The translations under genes were made by a program, and so were the position numbers. A stretch of DNA of 64,000 nt, taken from contig NZ_LN879468.1 of NCBI RefSeq assembly GCF_001403635.1, forward strand, positions 124,001 to 188,000, read 5' to 3'. This DNA is from Clostridium massiliamazoniense (GTDB lineage: Bacteria > Bacillota > Clostridia > Clostridiales > Clostridiaceae). Below the pieces are notes generated by a model, which was not told where the DNA came from, searched no databases, and saw only the letters and a list, made by a program, of their open reading frames with translations. Below, piece by piece: positions 8,642-18,598 of the stretch; position 1 is the first letter of the stretch, and every line of letters begins with the position of its first letter.

Positions 8642-10030
8642 ATGTCAACACAACGAAATCAAATTGGACATTCATTAAGTAGTAATATTATTTTTGTTAT
8701 TGGTGCCCTTGGTGGGTTACTATTCGGTTTTGATACTGGTATTATTTCTGGTGCATCACCACTTATTGAAAAATCATTACATTTAACAGTTTCACAAATT
8801 AGTTTTGTAACTTCCGCAGTTCTTATTGGTTCTTGTATTGGAGCTTTAAGTGTTGGGGGATTATCTGATAAATATGGGCGTAAGGTACTCTTATTTGCTT
8901 CGTCAATACTATTTATTATTGGATCATTAATGTCAGCTTTTGCACCTGATTTTATAATCATGGTAACAGCTAGAATTATTTTAGGTTTAGCAGTTGGTTC
9001 TGCATCTGCTCTAACACCAACTTATCTAGCAGAGCTTTCACCAAAGGAAAGACGTGGATCATTAGAATCACTTTTCCAACTTATGATTACTGCTGGGATT
9101 TTACTTGCATATGTAGCAAATATCGGTTTACTTAATCATAATATTGCAGGTTGGGCAGATTGGAGATGGATGCTTGCAACAGCAATACTTCCTGCTTTAG
9201 CATTATTTATTGGTAGTATAGTTCTTCCTGAATCACCTCGTTTTCTTATGCGTAAAGGTAGAAAGGATGAGTCACACCAAGTACTAATACAATTAAGACC
9301 AACATATACTGCTGAACAAATAAATAGCGAACTTCACGATATAGAAAATGCTGATACTGAAGTTAATAAAGGTGGAGTACGAGAATTATTTAGTATAGCT
9401 CGACCAGCTCTTATAGCTGCTATTGGAATTATGTTCTTTCAACAATTGGTTGGAATTAACTCTGTTATTTACTATCTTCCTCAAGTTTTTATTGAAGGAT
9501 TCCATTTTTCTGCAAGCTCAGCAATTTGGATTTCTGTAGGTATAGGTGTAGTTAACTTCTTATCAACAATAGTTGCTACTATGATTATGGACAAATTCCC
9601 TCGTAAGAAGTTACTAATATGGGGTGCTTTTGTAATGGGAGCTTCACTTGCTATACTAACTGTTATCAACTATACAATAAACATTGAATCAGCTGCGATA
9701 TATACTGTTATTCTTATTGCGATCTATATTTTTGGATTTGCTGTTTCATGGGGACCTATCGCTTGGGTACTAATTGGTGAAATATTCCCATTAAGTGTTC
9801 GTGGAGTAGGATCTTCTTTTGGATCTGCTGCAAACTGGATAGCGAATTTTATTGTAACACAATTTTTCCTAATTATTCTTGCACTTTTCCACAATAATGT
9901 TGGTGGACCTTTTGGAATTTTTGCAATATTCTCTTTCCTTGCTATTCCATTTGTTATGCGTTATGTTCCAGAAACTCATGGCAAATCACTTGAGGAAATT
10001 GAGGATGAGTTATTAAAGCGTAAAAAATAA
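8642..10030 (+). CDS. MFS sugar-porter family transporter (sugar:H+ symporter)
   Basis: Twelve-helix transporter of 462 residues in the sugar-porter branch of the MFS, the family of XylE, AraE, GalP and IolT. Family marks are GGLLFGFDTGIISGA in helix 1, the loop motif DKYGRK, PESPRFLMRKG after helix 6, QQLVGINSVIYY in helix 7 and the C-terminal PETHGKSLEEIE. The substrate could be a pentose, hexose or inositol; sequence alone does not decide. GAAAGGAAAAG precedes ATG 8642. Arginine codons are 11 CGN to 5 AGA, whereas the flanking permeases use AGA almost only, which suggests acquisition from outside. It is monocistronic, with its own cre-controlled promoter and terminator. Confidence 0.9.
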   Translation: MSTQRNQIGHSLSSNIIFVIGALGGLLFGFDTGIISGASPLIEKSLHLTVSQISFVTSAVLIGSCIGALSVGGLSDKYGRKVLLFASSILFIIGSLMSAFAPDFIIMVTARIILGLAVGSASALTPTYLAELSPKERRGSLESLFQLMITAGILLAYVANIGLLNHNIAGWADWRWMLATAILPALALFIGSIVLPESPRFLMRKGRKDESHQVLIQLRPTYTAEQINSELHDIENADTEVNKGGVRELFSIARPALIAAIGIMFFQQLVGINSVIYYLPQVFIEGFHFSASSAIWISVGIGVVNFLSTIVATMIMDKFPRKKLLIWGAFVMGASLAILTVINYTINIESAAIYTVILIAIYIFGFAVSWGPIAWVLIGEIFPLSVRGVGSSFGSAANWIANFIVTQFFLIILALFHNNVGGPFGIFAIFSFLAIPFVMRYVPETHGKSLEEIEDELLKRKK

Positions 10031-10139
10031 TTATTTAAAATTGATGTAAAGGTATACAGTTTCTTGTAGTGTTGGACAAAGTTAAATTTAACCTGCAGGG
10101 AAAAGTATTTTTACTAAAAAGAAAGAAATTTATAAATTG

Positions 10140-10190
10140 GAACCTATATGGTAGACACTTATAAAAAGAGTCTACATATAGGTTCTTTTT
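10140..10190 (+). terminator. intrinsic terminator after the sugar-porter gene
   Basis: GAACCTATATG-GTAGAC pairs with GTCTAC-ATATAGGTTC (one bulged base), followed by six T. The rest of 10031-10439 is AT-rich, with a TATAAT at 10396-10401 that may be the -10 of the ABC operon. Confidence 0.85.
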
Positions 10191-10439
10191 TGTGGAAGAA
10201 ATATAGATTTAATAAATTATAGGACCAGTTAAATGAATATAAAGTTATTTTATATTTTAATAAGCAAATCTTAATTTGTTCAGTTACTTATATTTTACAG
10301 TAGATATGTGAAAATCCTATGTAATGGGACATATACCTTACAAAATTGAAAGAAAAGTGAAAGATAATTAAATATGATAATTTCTTTGAGATGGTTATAA
10401 TAAATTTAGAGATTGGGAAAACAAAAGGAGGAATAAAAA

Positions 10440-11207
10440 GTGGAAACTATTTTAAAAGTTAATAAAGTTGAAAAATATTATGGAAATAAGAGCAATATTA
10501 CAAAGGCCTTAAATAATATAAGCTTTGAAGTTGAAAAGGGTGAATTTGTTGGCATAATGGGACCATCAGGAAGTGGTAAAACAACACTTTTAAACTGTAT
10601 TTCAACTATAGATAAAATAACAGCAGGGAATATAGTTATAAATGGTACAGAAATAACTAATTTAAAGGGAAGAAAGCTTGAAAAATTTAGAAGAGATGAA
10701 CTTGGATTTATATTTCAAGACTTCAACCTATTAGATACCTTAACTACCTATGAAAATATTGCTTTAGCATTAACTATTCAAGGTAGAAAGCCAAGCGAAG
10801 TAGATAGTCTTATAAAAGAAGTAACTAAAAAGCTTGATATAGATAAATTGCTTAATAAGTATCCTTATGAAATGTCTGGAGGACAAAAACAAAGGGTTGC
10901 TTCAGCTAGAGCTATTGTTACAAATCCTAGTTTAATATTAGCGGATGAACCAACAGGGGCTCTTGATTCTAAATCAGCTAGAATGCTTCTTGATTCCTTT
11001 GAAAATTTAAATAAGGAAATGCAAGCTACTATTCTTATGGTAACTCATGATGCTTTTACAGCAAGTTATGCACATAGAATTTTCTTTATTAAGGATGGAG
11101 AAATTTTTAAAGAGCTTGTTAGAGGAAATGATAGTAGAAAAGAATTTTTCAATAAGATAATGGAAGTTGTAACTTTACTTGGAGGTGAGGGTGCAGATGT
11201 ACTTTAA
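10440..11207 (+). CDS. BceA-type ABC transporter ATP-binding protein
   Basis: ATPase subunit of 255 residues of the MacB/LolD/BceA type. It has Walker A GPSGSGKTT, Q-loop FQDFNLLDTLT, signature MSGGQKQRV and Walker B LILADEPTGALDS, followed by the H-loop TH in LMVTHD. It starts with GTG at 10440, 7 bases after AGGAGG. Its stop overlaps the permease start by 11 bases, so the two form one transporter that probably moves or protects against peptide antibiotics or other envelope-active compounds. It is the only ATPase of this type in the window and may also serve the lone permease at 6111-8090. Confidence 0.92.
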   Translation: METILKVNKVEKYYGNKSNITKALNNISFEVEKGEFVGIMGPSGSGKTTLLNCISTIDKITAGNIVINGTEITNLKGRKLEKFRRDELGFIFQDFNLLDTLTTYENIALALTIQGRKPSEVDSLIKEVTKKLDIDKLLNKYPYEMSGGQKQRVASARAIVTNPSLILADEPTGALDSKSARMLLDSFENLNKEMQATILMVTHDAFTASYAHRIFFIKDGEIFKELVRGNDSRKEFFNKIMEVVTLLGGEGADVL

Positions 11208-13179
11208 AATTGCCTTAAATAATGTAAAGAAGAGCTTTAAGGACTATGGAATATACTTTCTTACATTAACTTTTGCAGTATGTATATTTTATGCTTTCAA
11301 TTCCATAGGAAGTCAAGCAATTATGAAGAAAATGGATGCAAATACGGCAGCCTATATGGCTCTTGTTAAAAATGCTATGTCTATGGTTTCAATTTTTGTA
11401 TCATTCATTTTAGGTGGATTAATAATATATGCTAACAACTTCTTAATAAGAAGAAGGAAAAAAGAGCTTGGTATATATACTATGCTTGGAATGGCAAAGA
11501 AAAAGATTTCTCAAATTTTAGTTATGGAAACACTTTTAATAGGGATAATATCTTTATTAGTAGGATTAGGACTTGGAATAATTTTATCACAAGGTTTATC
11601 AATATTAACAGCAAAGTTATTTGAATTAAGTTCAGCTACATATGGTTTTTCTATATCAATGTCAGCAATAATTAAAACAATAATTTATTTTGGGATAATA
11701 TTCTTTTTGGTGATGATATTCAATATATTTGTAATTAATAAATATAAATTAATAGACTTATTAACAGCAAGTAGAAAGAATGAAAATATTAAAATTAGAA
11801 ATCCATTTGTTTCTTTTATAATTTTTATAATAGGTGTAATTCTATTATGTGGTGGATACTATTTAATTCTTAAAAAAGGAATGAACATGAGTAGTATGGG
11901 AGAACTTGCAGTGCCTATTATCTTAGGAACAGTGGGAACATTCTTCTTCTTCTATGGTATAGCTGGATTTATATTATATATTGTTAAGAAAAATAATAGA
12001 GTGTACTTAAAGGGACTTAACATATTTGTTACTAAACAAATTAGCAGTAAAATAAATACTAACTTTGTGTCAATGTCTTTAATATCATTAATGTTGTTTG
12101 TAACAATAGTTGCTCTTTCATCAGGTCTTGGATTAAAAAGTTCTATGGAAAGTAGCATGAAAGCAACTACACCATTTAATGCTACGGCTCAGATTTTTTA
12201 TACTGGTGATTCAAAACCAATAACAATAGAACAAGCATTAAAGAGTGAGAATATAACAATACCTAAGGATTATGAAAAAGCATTTTATGATACTTATGAC
12301 AGTGGAATTAAAATGTCTACTTTAATGGGTGATAATAAATTTTCATATACTGTAGATGCTATACCAGTTAGCCAGTATAATGAAATTATGGAACTAGAAG
12401 GAAAGCCAACAGTTAATCTTGGAAATAGTGAAGTGTTAATAACTTCAGATAGTAATCAAAGTGAAAAAGGATTAAATAACTTTATAAAATCAGGAAAAGC
12501 ATTAAATATAAATGGCAAAGAATATAAAGTTCAAAATAAAGAAGTATTAAATAGAACTTATCAAACAGTAGGTATGACTATAAATATGTGTACATTAGTT
12601 GTGCCAGATAGTGCTGTAAAAGGTTTAGAAATGACAGGTGGATACTTAGATTTAAATTATAATAATGTAAGTGTTGGAGATAAGTTTGTAGATGATCTAG
12701 GTCTTAAGTATGGTTTTAAAAATACAAAGGAACGTGATAATGGCTTTGTTTTATTAACAGTGACAAGAACATCTCTATATGCACAAAATAAAGGAATGAA
12801 TGCACTAATATTATTTGTAACAATATATTTAGGAGTTATATTCCTATTAACAAGTGCAGCAGTACTTGCTCTTCAACAATTATCAGAAGCTAGCGATAGT
12901 ATAGGAAGATATAATTCTTTAAGAAGAATTGGTGTGTCTCAAGGAATGATAAATAAGGCAGTGTTTAAACAAACTTTAATTTACTTTGGAGCACCATTAT
13001 TTTTAGCAATTGTAGATTCAATTGTGGGATTAACATTTACTAATAAATTTGTATCTATGGTTGGTAATCAAAATATATTAGTACCATCAATAATAACATT
13101 TGCTTTACTAATGGTAATATATATTGGATATTTCATAGCAACATTTATAAGTTATAAGAATGTAATAAAGGAAAAATAA
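11197..13179 (+). CDS. BceB/FtsX-type ABC transporter permease
   Basis: Permease of 660 residues, partner of the ATPase it overlaps. It has about ten helices and a large extracellular domain (about residues 305-530) before the last three helices, as in BceB. ATG 11197 is chosen because GGAGGTGAGG lies just upstream and the paralogue at 6111 starts at the same residue (MY-x-KIALNN). Earlier in-frame starts lie inside the ATPase gene without better sites. The two-component system at 1075-2759 is the type that usually controls such transporters. A strong terminator follows. Confidence 0.9.
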   Translation: MYFKIALNNVKKSFKDYGIYFLTLTFAVCIFYAFNSIGSQAIMKKMDANTAAYMALVKNAMSMVSIFVSFILGGLIIYANNFLIRRRKKELGIYTMLGMAKKKISQILVMETLLIGIISLLVGLGLGIILSQGLSILTAKLFELSSATYGFSISMSAIIKTIIYFGIIFFLVMIFNIFVINKYKLIDLLTASRKNENIKIRNPFVSFIIFIIGVILLCGGYYLILKKGMNMSSMGELAVPIILGTVGTFFFFYGIAGFILYIVKKNNRVYLKGLNIFVTKQISSKINTNFVSMSLISLMLFVTIVALSSGLGLKSSMESSMKATTPFNATAQIFYTGDSKPITIEQALKSENITIPKDYEKAFYDTYDSGIKMSTLMGDNKFSYTVDAIPVSQYNEIMELEGKPTVNLGNSEVLITSDSNQSEKGLNNFIKSGKALNINGKEYKVQNKEVLNRTYQTVGMTINMCTLVVPDSAVKGLEMTGGYLDLNYNNVSVGDKFVDDLGLKYGFKNTKERDNGFVLLTVTRTSLYAQNKGMNALILFVTIYLGVIFLLTSAAVLALQQLSEASDSIGRYNSLRRIGVSQGMINKAVFKQTLIYFGAPLFLAIVDSIVGLTFTNKFVSMVGNQNILVPSIITFALLMVIYIGYFIATFISYKNVIKEK

Positions 13180-13194
13180 TTTAATAAAAATACC

Positions 13195-13227
13195 AAAAGG
13201 AACTGTTTAAAGAAACAGTTCCTTTTT
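13195..13227 (+). terminator. intrinsic terminator of the ABC operon
   Basis: AAAAGGAACTGTTT / AAACAGTTCCTTTTT with a 4-base loop. The A-run before it would let it work on both strands, although mntP on the other strand ends 250 bp away. Confidence 0.85.
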
Positions 13228-13477
13228 AGCAAGATAAAAAATCAATCTTTTATTTATTAGATAAATGTGTGTGTAAAATTTTATAATAATTAATAAAAAT
13301 TATTGTTAGAAATATTATACCATATTAATAAAAGGTTGAAAAATAATATTAAATATCCCTTTTAAAGTTACGTAATATTTAATTTGATTTACATGAATAT
13401 TATTCAATAAAACTATTTTTTATTGATATATAGTAAAATTTAATAATAATTTATTAAAAAATTAAAAAAGAATAAAT

Positions 13478-14032
13478 TTAACGGAAAAGGAATACAAATG
13501 CCATTATTATAAGAATTACACCACCAAAAATTTCTGCATATTTATTATTTATTTTACTTCCCATTATAGTTCCTAAGATTCCACCACTTAAAGAAATTAA
13601 AAATGTTACAATAGCAATAATTAATGCACTAGAATAAATTGAAATACCCTTCATCATTCCAAAACTAACACCAACTGCTAAGGCATCTATACTAGTAGCA
13701 AAACCAAGACCTATTAAGTCTTTGAAATTAATTGATTTTTCATCTTCATCTTCATCATCACCTTTAAAAGATTCATAAAGAACCTTAGCACCTAAGATGA
13801 AGAAGATTAAGAAAACTATAATAGGAGAGTATTTAGAAACTATTTTACTAAAAGCACCTCCTACAAAATATCCTATTAATGTCATTACACCTTGGAATAT
13901 ACCAAAGACAAGAGCCATGTTAATGGCATTTTTTAAATTAACTTTTTTAAATCCCATTCCTTTAGCAATACAAACAACAAATGCATCCATAGCTAGTCCT
14001 ATTCCTATAAAGATAATTGATAAGAAATTCAT
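13478..14032 (-). CDS. mntP: manganese efflux pump MntP
   Basis: Small membrane exporter of 184 residues with six helices in two related halves (each a DUF204 repeat). The conserved acidic motifs GLAMDAFVV (helix 1) and ATSIDALAVG (second half) are present, and the cytoplasmic loop contains a DEDED cluster. It protects against excess Mn2+. AGGAGGT precedes the start. The upstream leader contains a yybP-ykoY-like Mn2+ riboswitch with a terminator, so expression should rise with intracellular manganese. Confidence 0.93.
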   Translation of the reverse strand: MNFLSIIFIGIGLAMDAFVVCIAKGMGFKKVNLKNAINMALVFGIFQGVMTLIGYFVGGAFSKIVSKYSPIIVFLIFFILGAKVLYESFKGDDEDEDEKSINFKDLIGLGFATSIDALAVGVSFGMMKGISIYSSALIIAIVTFLISLSGGILGTIMGSKINNKYAEIFGGVILIIMAFVFLFR

Positions 14033-14107
14033 ATTGACCTCCTGAATTTAATAATACTTTTAATAATTAATTTTGAATTAAAGCTTACTTTATTACTGAA
14101 AAAAGCA

Positions 14108-14240
14108 ATAAAAAAAGACTTACAGGTACTCAAAAAAGTACCTATAAGTCTCGTTATTTAATACTAAGCCAGACTCATTAAAGAGTCAATATGTTGACTT
14201 AATAACTTAAAATCAAGCTAACTACTCCCTTACGGTTATA
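14108..14240 (-). ncRNA. yybP-ykoY-type Mn2+ riboswitch with terminator, upstream of mntP
   Basis: On the minus strand the leader begins with AAGGGAGTAG followed by the G-C of the next helix (about 14235-14220), the characteristic 5' segment of yybP-ykoY aptamers. It closes with AACGAGACTTA (about 14155-14145), resembling the second conserved loop. The end of the aptamer runs straight into a 14-bp hairpin (14116-14151; AGACTTATAGGTAC / GTACCTGTAAGTCT) with a T-run. Manganese binding would be expected to prevent that terminator. Placement before mntP, the commonest gene for this class, supports the call. I have not folded it computationally. Confidence 0.8.
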
Positions 14241-14325
14241 ATATCAATTTTAATTACAAGTCATTTTAACATTATTAAAAAAAAATATCAAGAAATTCAG
14301 TTAAGAAAATTAATTTTCTTAGAAT

Positions 14326-15725
14326 TTAAGAAATTTCTTCAGCAGAAAATTCATCAATTTCATCAATTTCATCATTTTTATTATTTTCTGTATATCTATT
14401 ATACTTTTTAAATAGGAATACTAACACTATAACCCCTGCTATTCCATAGAATAAGGCAGATACATAATAAGCTGTAGCATAGCCTTTAATAGTTGAAAAG
14501 AGGAAATATTTAGTGAATATTCCTCCAAAAATATATCCAAAGGCCTGTAGAGCACTAACTACGGCATTAAATTCTGCTCTTTCAGATTTTTTTACAAAGC
14601 TCATTGGAAGAGCTTGAGTTATAGGTTGAGAAGCATTAGCAAGTCCAGATCTAATAAATAGAGTAATACTAACACCTATAACCATAAAGCTGCCAAATAA
14701 TTTCCCATTAGCAAGTATAAAAAAGATTGGTATAGCACAAAGAAATAGTCCGCCAATAGATGCTACAGAACCAAATTTCTTTTCAAACTTAGGTGAAAGC
14801 ATCATGAATATTACTGAAGCAACATAAGTTAAAGCAAGTATTATAGAAACAGTGCCTCTTTCTATGTGAAGATATTGGTTTAAGTATATAGGGAAGTAAG
14901 GGCAGATTAATGCTGCACCAAAACCAATAGAAAAACTAAATATAAGCCATACTATTATATCTTTACTTTTAAAAATACCAAAGTTAAATTTATTTTTAGT
15001 TGAGTTATGATCATTTTGTTTTTCTTCAATATAATCTTTTTTTCTTTCTTTTAAGAAAAGTAAAATAATAAAGACTATTAAGGCAATAGCGCAAACAGCC
15101 CATAATATTACTTTAAATGCTTTAAAATATTCTAATTTTTCACTTAAGGTTAATAGGGTAGGGGCGCTACTAAGCTTATCTGCTTCTGCATAATTTACAT
15201 GTAAAAATTTAGAGAAAAAGTATACTACTAAATTTCCATCAAATAATGTAGCTAGTGCTGTACCAATTAAATTTGCATATAAAGCTCTTGCAAAGATTTT
15301 AGTTCTATTTTCAAGGGTTGTATATGCTATAACATAGGAGCTAAGAAATATAACATTAAATTAGCACCAGTTAGAAATAATATAGTTAAAATACTGATAA
15401 TACATGAATTATTTAAATACATTATTCCAATCATACTTCCTATGATGACAAAGGAGAAGGGTAGCAACATTTTTTTATAACCTAGTTTAGTGACAAAGAC
15501 TAAAACAAAGGCAGAAATTAAAATAGATAACCCCCAAAAGGTAGAATAGGCAGAGGCAACAGAAGGATTTTTTAGCTGTAGGAAACTTACAAAAGCATCT
15601 AAGGATATTCCGTTAATTAATCCTACAAAGGTAAAAGCAGCAATAAAAACATTACAATTTCTATTTAGTCTTTTTTTTTCAATAGAATCTATTTCAGTAG
15701 TAGATGATAAATTTTTAGTAGTCAT
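14326..15725 (-). pseudogene. frameshifted MFS transporter
   Basis: Two pieces of one 12-helix MFS protein. The N-terminal part (15725-15327, 132 residues) starts with ATG behind AGGTGA and runs through four helices to a stop in ...YFLAPML. The rest continues in another frame from about 15357 down to 14326 (reading ...SYVIAYTTLENRTKIFARALYANLIGT and onward). The two frames are both open only between about 15357 and 15327, so a one-base deletion (or two-base insertion) there explains the break. No further stop occurs downstream to the natural end. I cannot exclude programmed frameshifting or a sequencing error. Substrate unknown. Confidence 0.8.
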
Positions 15726-16138
15726 AAGTTCACCTCATATATTTTCAATAAAATGATATTTAATCAGAGAAATTTTAATATGTCCCTGATTTGTTGAATA
15801 GTTGTCTTTAATAAAAGTTATATCTGTAGATAAAGGAAACATTAAAAATTTCATTAAATTCAGATTAAATTATACTACTGATTTAAATTACATAAATTTC
15901 ATCATAATACGAAAATAATAATTTAATATTATGATTATTTGAAAATAAATAGACAGAGGTAGATTTAGGTAATTTATTCTTATTTAATTTTGAAATATGA
16001 ATAATAATTAAAAAAAAATAAAATGAATATATTTTAAATAAAAAGTTAACAAATAATTAATTTAAAATATAAAATTTAATCTTTTAAGCATAGTTTAGAG
16101 GTTATTATGAATACATTTATAACAAAAGGAGGGGTATT
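15726..16138. other. 413-bp gap upstream of prkA
   Basis: Very AT-rich, no ORF. AGGAGG at about 16128 serves prkA. CATAGTTT at 16089-16096, with ATA-rich sequence about 15 bases before it, is weakly like the CATA-type -10 of sporulation sigma factors E/K. This is suggestive only. Confidence 0.3.
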
Positions 16139-16858
16139 ATGGATTTTAGAGAATTTATTCAAAGTGATAGAGAAAAGCGCAACAAGGAGAAATTCGAGGG
16201 GACATTTTTAGATTACTTAGAAATAGTAAAAAATAATCCTGATATTGCTAAATTAGCTCATAAAAGAATATATGATTTAATTATGGATGAAGGAGTTGAG
16301 GTTTTAAAACCAGAAGAAAATCCAAGAATTAAAAAAATTTATGGAAATGAAAAAATAAAGAAATACAATTTTTATAAAGATGACTTCTTTGGAATTGATA
16401 AAGTTATTATGAAGTTAATGAATTATTTTTATTCTGCATCTATGAAGGGGGAAGAAGCTAGACAGGTTTTATATCTTGTTGGACCAGTTGGAGCAGGTAA
16501 GTCTTCATTAGTTGAGGCTATAAAAAAGGTTTTAGAAACATCACCTCCAATTTATATTATTAAAGGTTGTCCAATGCATGAAGATCCATTGCATTTAATA
16601 CCTAAACATTTAAGAAAAGAATTTGAAGAAATATTAGGAGTTCAAATAGAAGGAGATTTATGTCCGGTATGCAAGTATAAACTTTTACATGAATATGAAG
16701 GACAATATGAGAATGTACCAGTTTGTACAACAAATTTCTCAATACGTTCAAGAAAAGGTATAGGGGTAGTTCCACCTGTAGACCCTAATAACCAAGATAC
16801 TTCTATAGTACATAAAAAGGAAGGTAAATTTAGTAGCAATTTATATTACAGCTTCTAG
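16139..16858 (+). CDS. prkA: PrkA sporulation protein kinase/AAA protein, 5' part (interrupted)
   Basis: N-terminal part of the PrkA family (YeaG in enterics), an AAA-type P-loop protein described as a serine kinase and more recently as an ATP-dependent protease needed for normal sporulation. AGGAGG precedes ATG 16139. Walker A GPVGAGKS is at residues 115-122. Conserved sequence runs to residue 222 (...VDPNNQDTS). After that, 17 unrelated residues and a stop come from the inserted element. The missing remainder is at 22604-23866 in the corresponding frame. Codon 221 (ACT, 16799) is where the element begins. In this form the protein lacks Walker B and the C-terminal domain and should be inactive. 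Excision of 16799-22603 would give an uninterrupted 640-residue protein. Confidence 0.92.
   Translation: MDFREFIQSDREKRNKEKFEGTFLDYLEIVKNNPDIAKLAHKRIYDLIMDEGVEVLKPEENPRIKKIYGNEKIKKYNFYKDDFFGIDKVIMKLMNYFYSASMKGEEARQVLYLVGPVGAGKSSLVEAIKKVLETSPPIYIIKGCPMHEDPLHLIPKHLRKEFEEILGVQIEGDLCPVCKYKLLHEYEGQYENVPVCTTNFSIRSRKGIGVVPPVDPNNQDTSIVHKKEGKFSSNLYYSF
16781..16825 (+). other. left attachment site (attL)
   Basis: prkA sequence up to GATACTTC, then element sequence. The core ACTTC is at 16799-16803. The element-side arm contains AAGGT at 16821-16825, exactly 18 nt from the central TT, mirrored by ACCTT in the right site. Confidence 0.75.
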
Positions 16859-16960
16859 TTATCTCAACAGATAAATATATTTTTTTCATCTATTGAGATA
16901 GCTATATAGCTAAATAAAAGGTAAAGAGGATGTATCTGTAATTTGATACATCCTCTTTTA
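16856..16960 (-). repeat. dispersed palindromic repeat, family A, reversed copy inside the element
   Basis: Contains TATCTCAACAGAT / ATCTATTGAGATA and then the hairpin AGAGGATGTATC / GATACATCCTCTTTT. The TAG that ends the truncated prkA lies at its left edge. The hairpin near 16924-16958 is likely the terminator of the SulP gene on the other strand. Confidence 0.7.
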
Positions 16961-16988
16961 AAACCTATATAATTAGAATTTTTAAAGG

Positions 16989-18380
16989 CTACTTTATTAT
17001 AGTTAATTCAATGTTTTTTGAATTAAGAATACTTTTAGCTTGTTCCATAGATTCTTCAAAAGTAGAATCTAAAATTTTGCTCTTACTTATATCTAAGACT
17101 ATTTTATTTGTCTCTTGTGTTTCAACTAGAGTATCTTTTAGTTCATTAGATGTTGCAAAGAATAAGTATCCTGAAGTTATGTAGTGAATTTCTTTTCCTT
17201 GTACTTTTTTTGTTATGTTTATTTTAGACAAATTGTACATTAGGTGAAGTGCTGCTAATATTATTCCTAGAACAACTCCAATAGCTAAGTTTCCTGTGAT
17301 TAAAACAGATATAACTGTTATTATCATTATAATAGTATCTGAAATAGGTATTGTTTTAATTTTTTTTACTGAATCCCAGTTAAAAGTTGTTATTGATATC
17401 ATTATCATAACGGCAACTAAAGCTGCTATGGGAATTTGCACTACATAGTTACTGAATATTGAAACTAGGGCCATTAAACTTACTCCTGCAAATATAGTAG
17501 ATAATCTTGTTTTAGCACCTGATTTACTGTTTATAGTTGACTGCCCAACTAAAGCACAACCTGTCATACCACTAAAAAAGCCAGAAACTATATTACCACA
17601 TCCTTGAGCTATAGTTTCTCTATTTTTATTACTATTTTCATCACCTATAATTTCATCTAAGTTTTGAGCTGTTAGTAAGCTTTCTATAGTTCCTACAATA
17701 GCTAAGGAAAAGGCATAAGGTAAAACAATAAGTAGGTTATGAATAGTTATTGGAACTAGTGGCAGTGTAAATGGTGGAAGTCCAGCCTTTATAGGGCCAA
17801 TAGTACCAAGGTTAGGAACTTTTATTTTAAATATCATAACTATGGCTGTTACTATTATAATTGCAATTAAGTTTGATGGTATTTTTTTTGTTAAGAGAGG
17901 AAATAAGTAAATAATAGCAAGACCTATTCCCACTAATATGTACATCATGTATCCTTGTCCTATGAAAAAGTGTATTTGGTCCTTGAAAAGCATTATTCCA
18001 AGGGCATTAACAAAACCAAACATTACAGCTCGTGGTATAAATTTTAATAATTTTCCTACTTTAAATATTCCAAAAAGTATTTGTAGACATCCTGTCATTA
18101 TTGTTGCTAAACCAACGTAGTCAACACCATAATTTTTTGCTAACACAACTAATATAAGTCCAACTGAACCAGCAGCTGCTGAAATCATTGCTTTTCTAGC
18201 ACCTAAAATAGCTACAACTATAGACATACAAAAGGTAGTATAGAATGCAACCATTGGGCTTAAACCAACCATTAAGGCAAAGCCAGCTGTTTCAGGAATC
18301 ATGGAAAGACCAACAACGAAGGATGAAAGTAAATCAGTTCGTACGTTAGATAGCCAATCTCTTTTGAAAGTTTCTATCAT
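16989..18380 (-). CDS. SulP-family inorganic anion transporter
   Basis: Transporter of 463 residues with about 10-12 helices. The SulP core shows DLLSSFVVGLSMIPETAGFALMVG at the start (transport of sulfate, bicarbonate or similar anions), FFSGMTGCALVGQSTIN in the middle, and a short C-terminal STAS-like domain (from about residue 405; FATSNELKDTLVE...VLDISKSKILDST). The protein is shorter than typical 550-residue family members because of the reduced STAS domain. AAGGAG precedes the start. It lies in the prkA element on the strand opposite to prkA, in its own transcription unit. Its link to excision is not evident; it is probably cargo. Confidence 0.88.
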   Translation of the reverse strand: MIETFKRDWLSNVRTDLLSSFVVGLSMIPETAGFALMVGLSPMVAFYTTFCMSIVVAILGARKAMISAAAGSVGLILVVLAKNYGVDYVGLATIMTGCLQILFGIFKVGKLLKFIPRAVMFGFVNALGIMLFKDQIHFFIGQGYMMYILVGIGLAIIYLFPLLTKKIPSNLIAIIIVTAIVMIFKIKVPNLGTIGPIKAGLPPFTLPLVPITIHNLLIVLPYAFSLAIVGTIESLLTAQNLDEIIGDENSNKNRETIAQGCGNIVSGFFSGMTGCALVGQSTINSKSGAKTRLSTIFAGVSLMALVSIFSNYVVQIPIAALVAVMIMISITTFNWDSVKKIKTIPISDTIIMIITVISVLITGNLAIGVVLGIILAALHLMYNLSKINITKKVQGKEIHYITSGYLFFATSNELKDTLVETQETNKIVLDISKSKILDSTFEESMEQAKSILNSKNIELTIIK

Positions 18381-18598
18381 AAGAATCTCCTTTCATCTTT
18401 TGTTTAATTATTTAATTTTTATAAAGTAAATAAACTACAGAATAAATTTTATATTAAAAAAAGTTAATAGTAAAGATTCATGTGAGTATGGTAGAGGAGG
18501 CATTAATTTATATCAATATTTTGGAGTAGACTACATTTTTAAATAATTTTTTACTTTATTTTGAACTTATAATCTATAGAATAACATTAATTTCTTAG

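Noticed and set aside
13797-14045. Plus-strand ORF over mntP, and similar ORFs opposite other long genes (for example 4196-4619, 31521-31844, 43103-43441)
   Set aside because: They lie entirely antisense to well-supported genes, lack ribosome binding sites and have compositions typical of antisense frames.
16066-16096. Sigma-E/K promoter for prkA (ATA-rich -35, CATAGTTT -10)
   Set aside because: Too weak in AT-rich DNA to claim; needs 5' end mapping.
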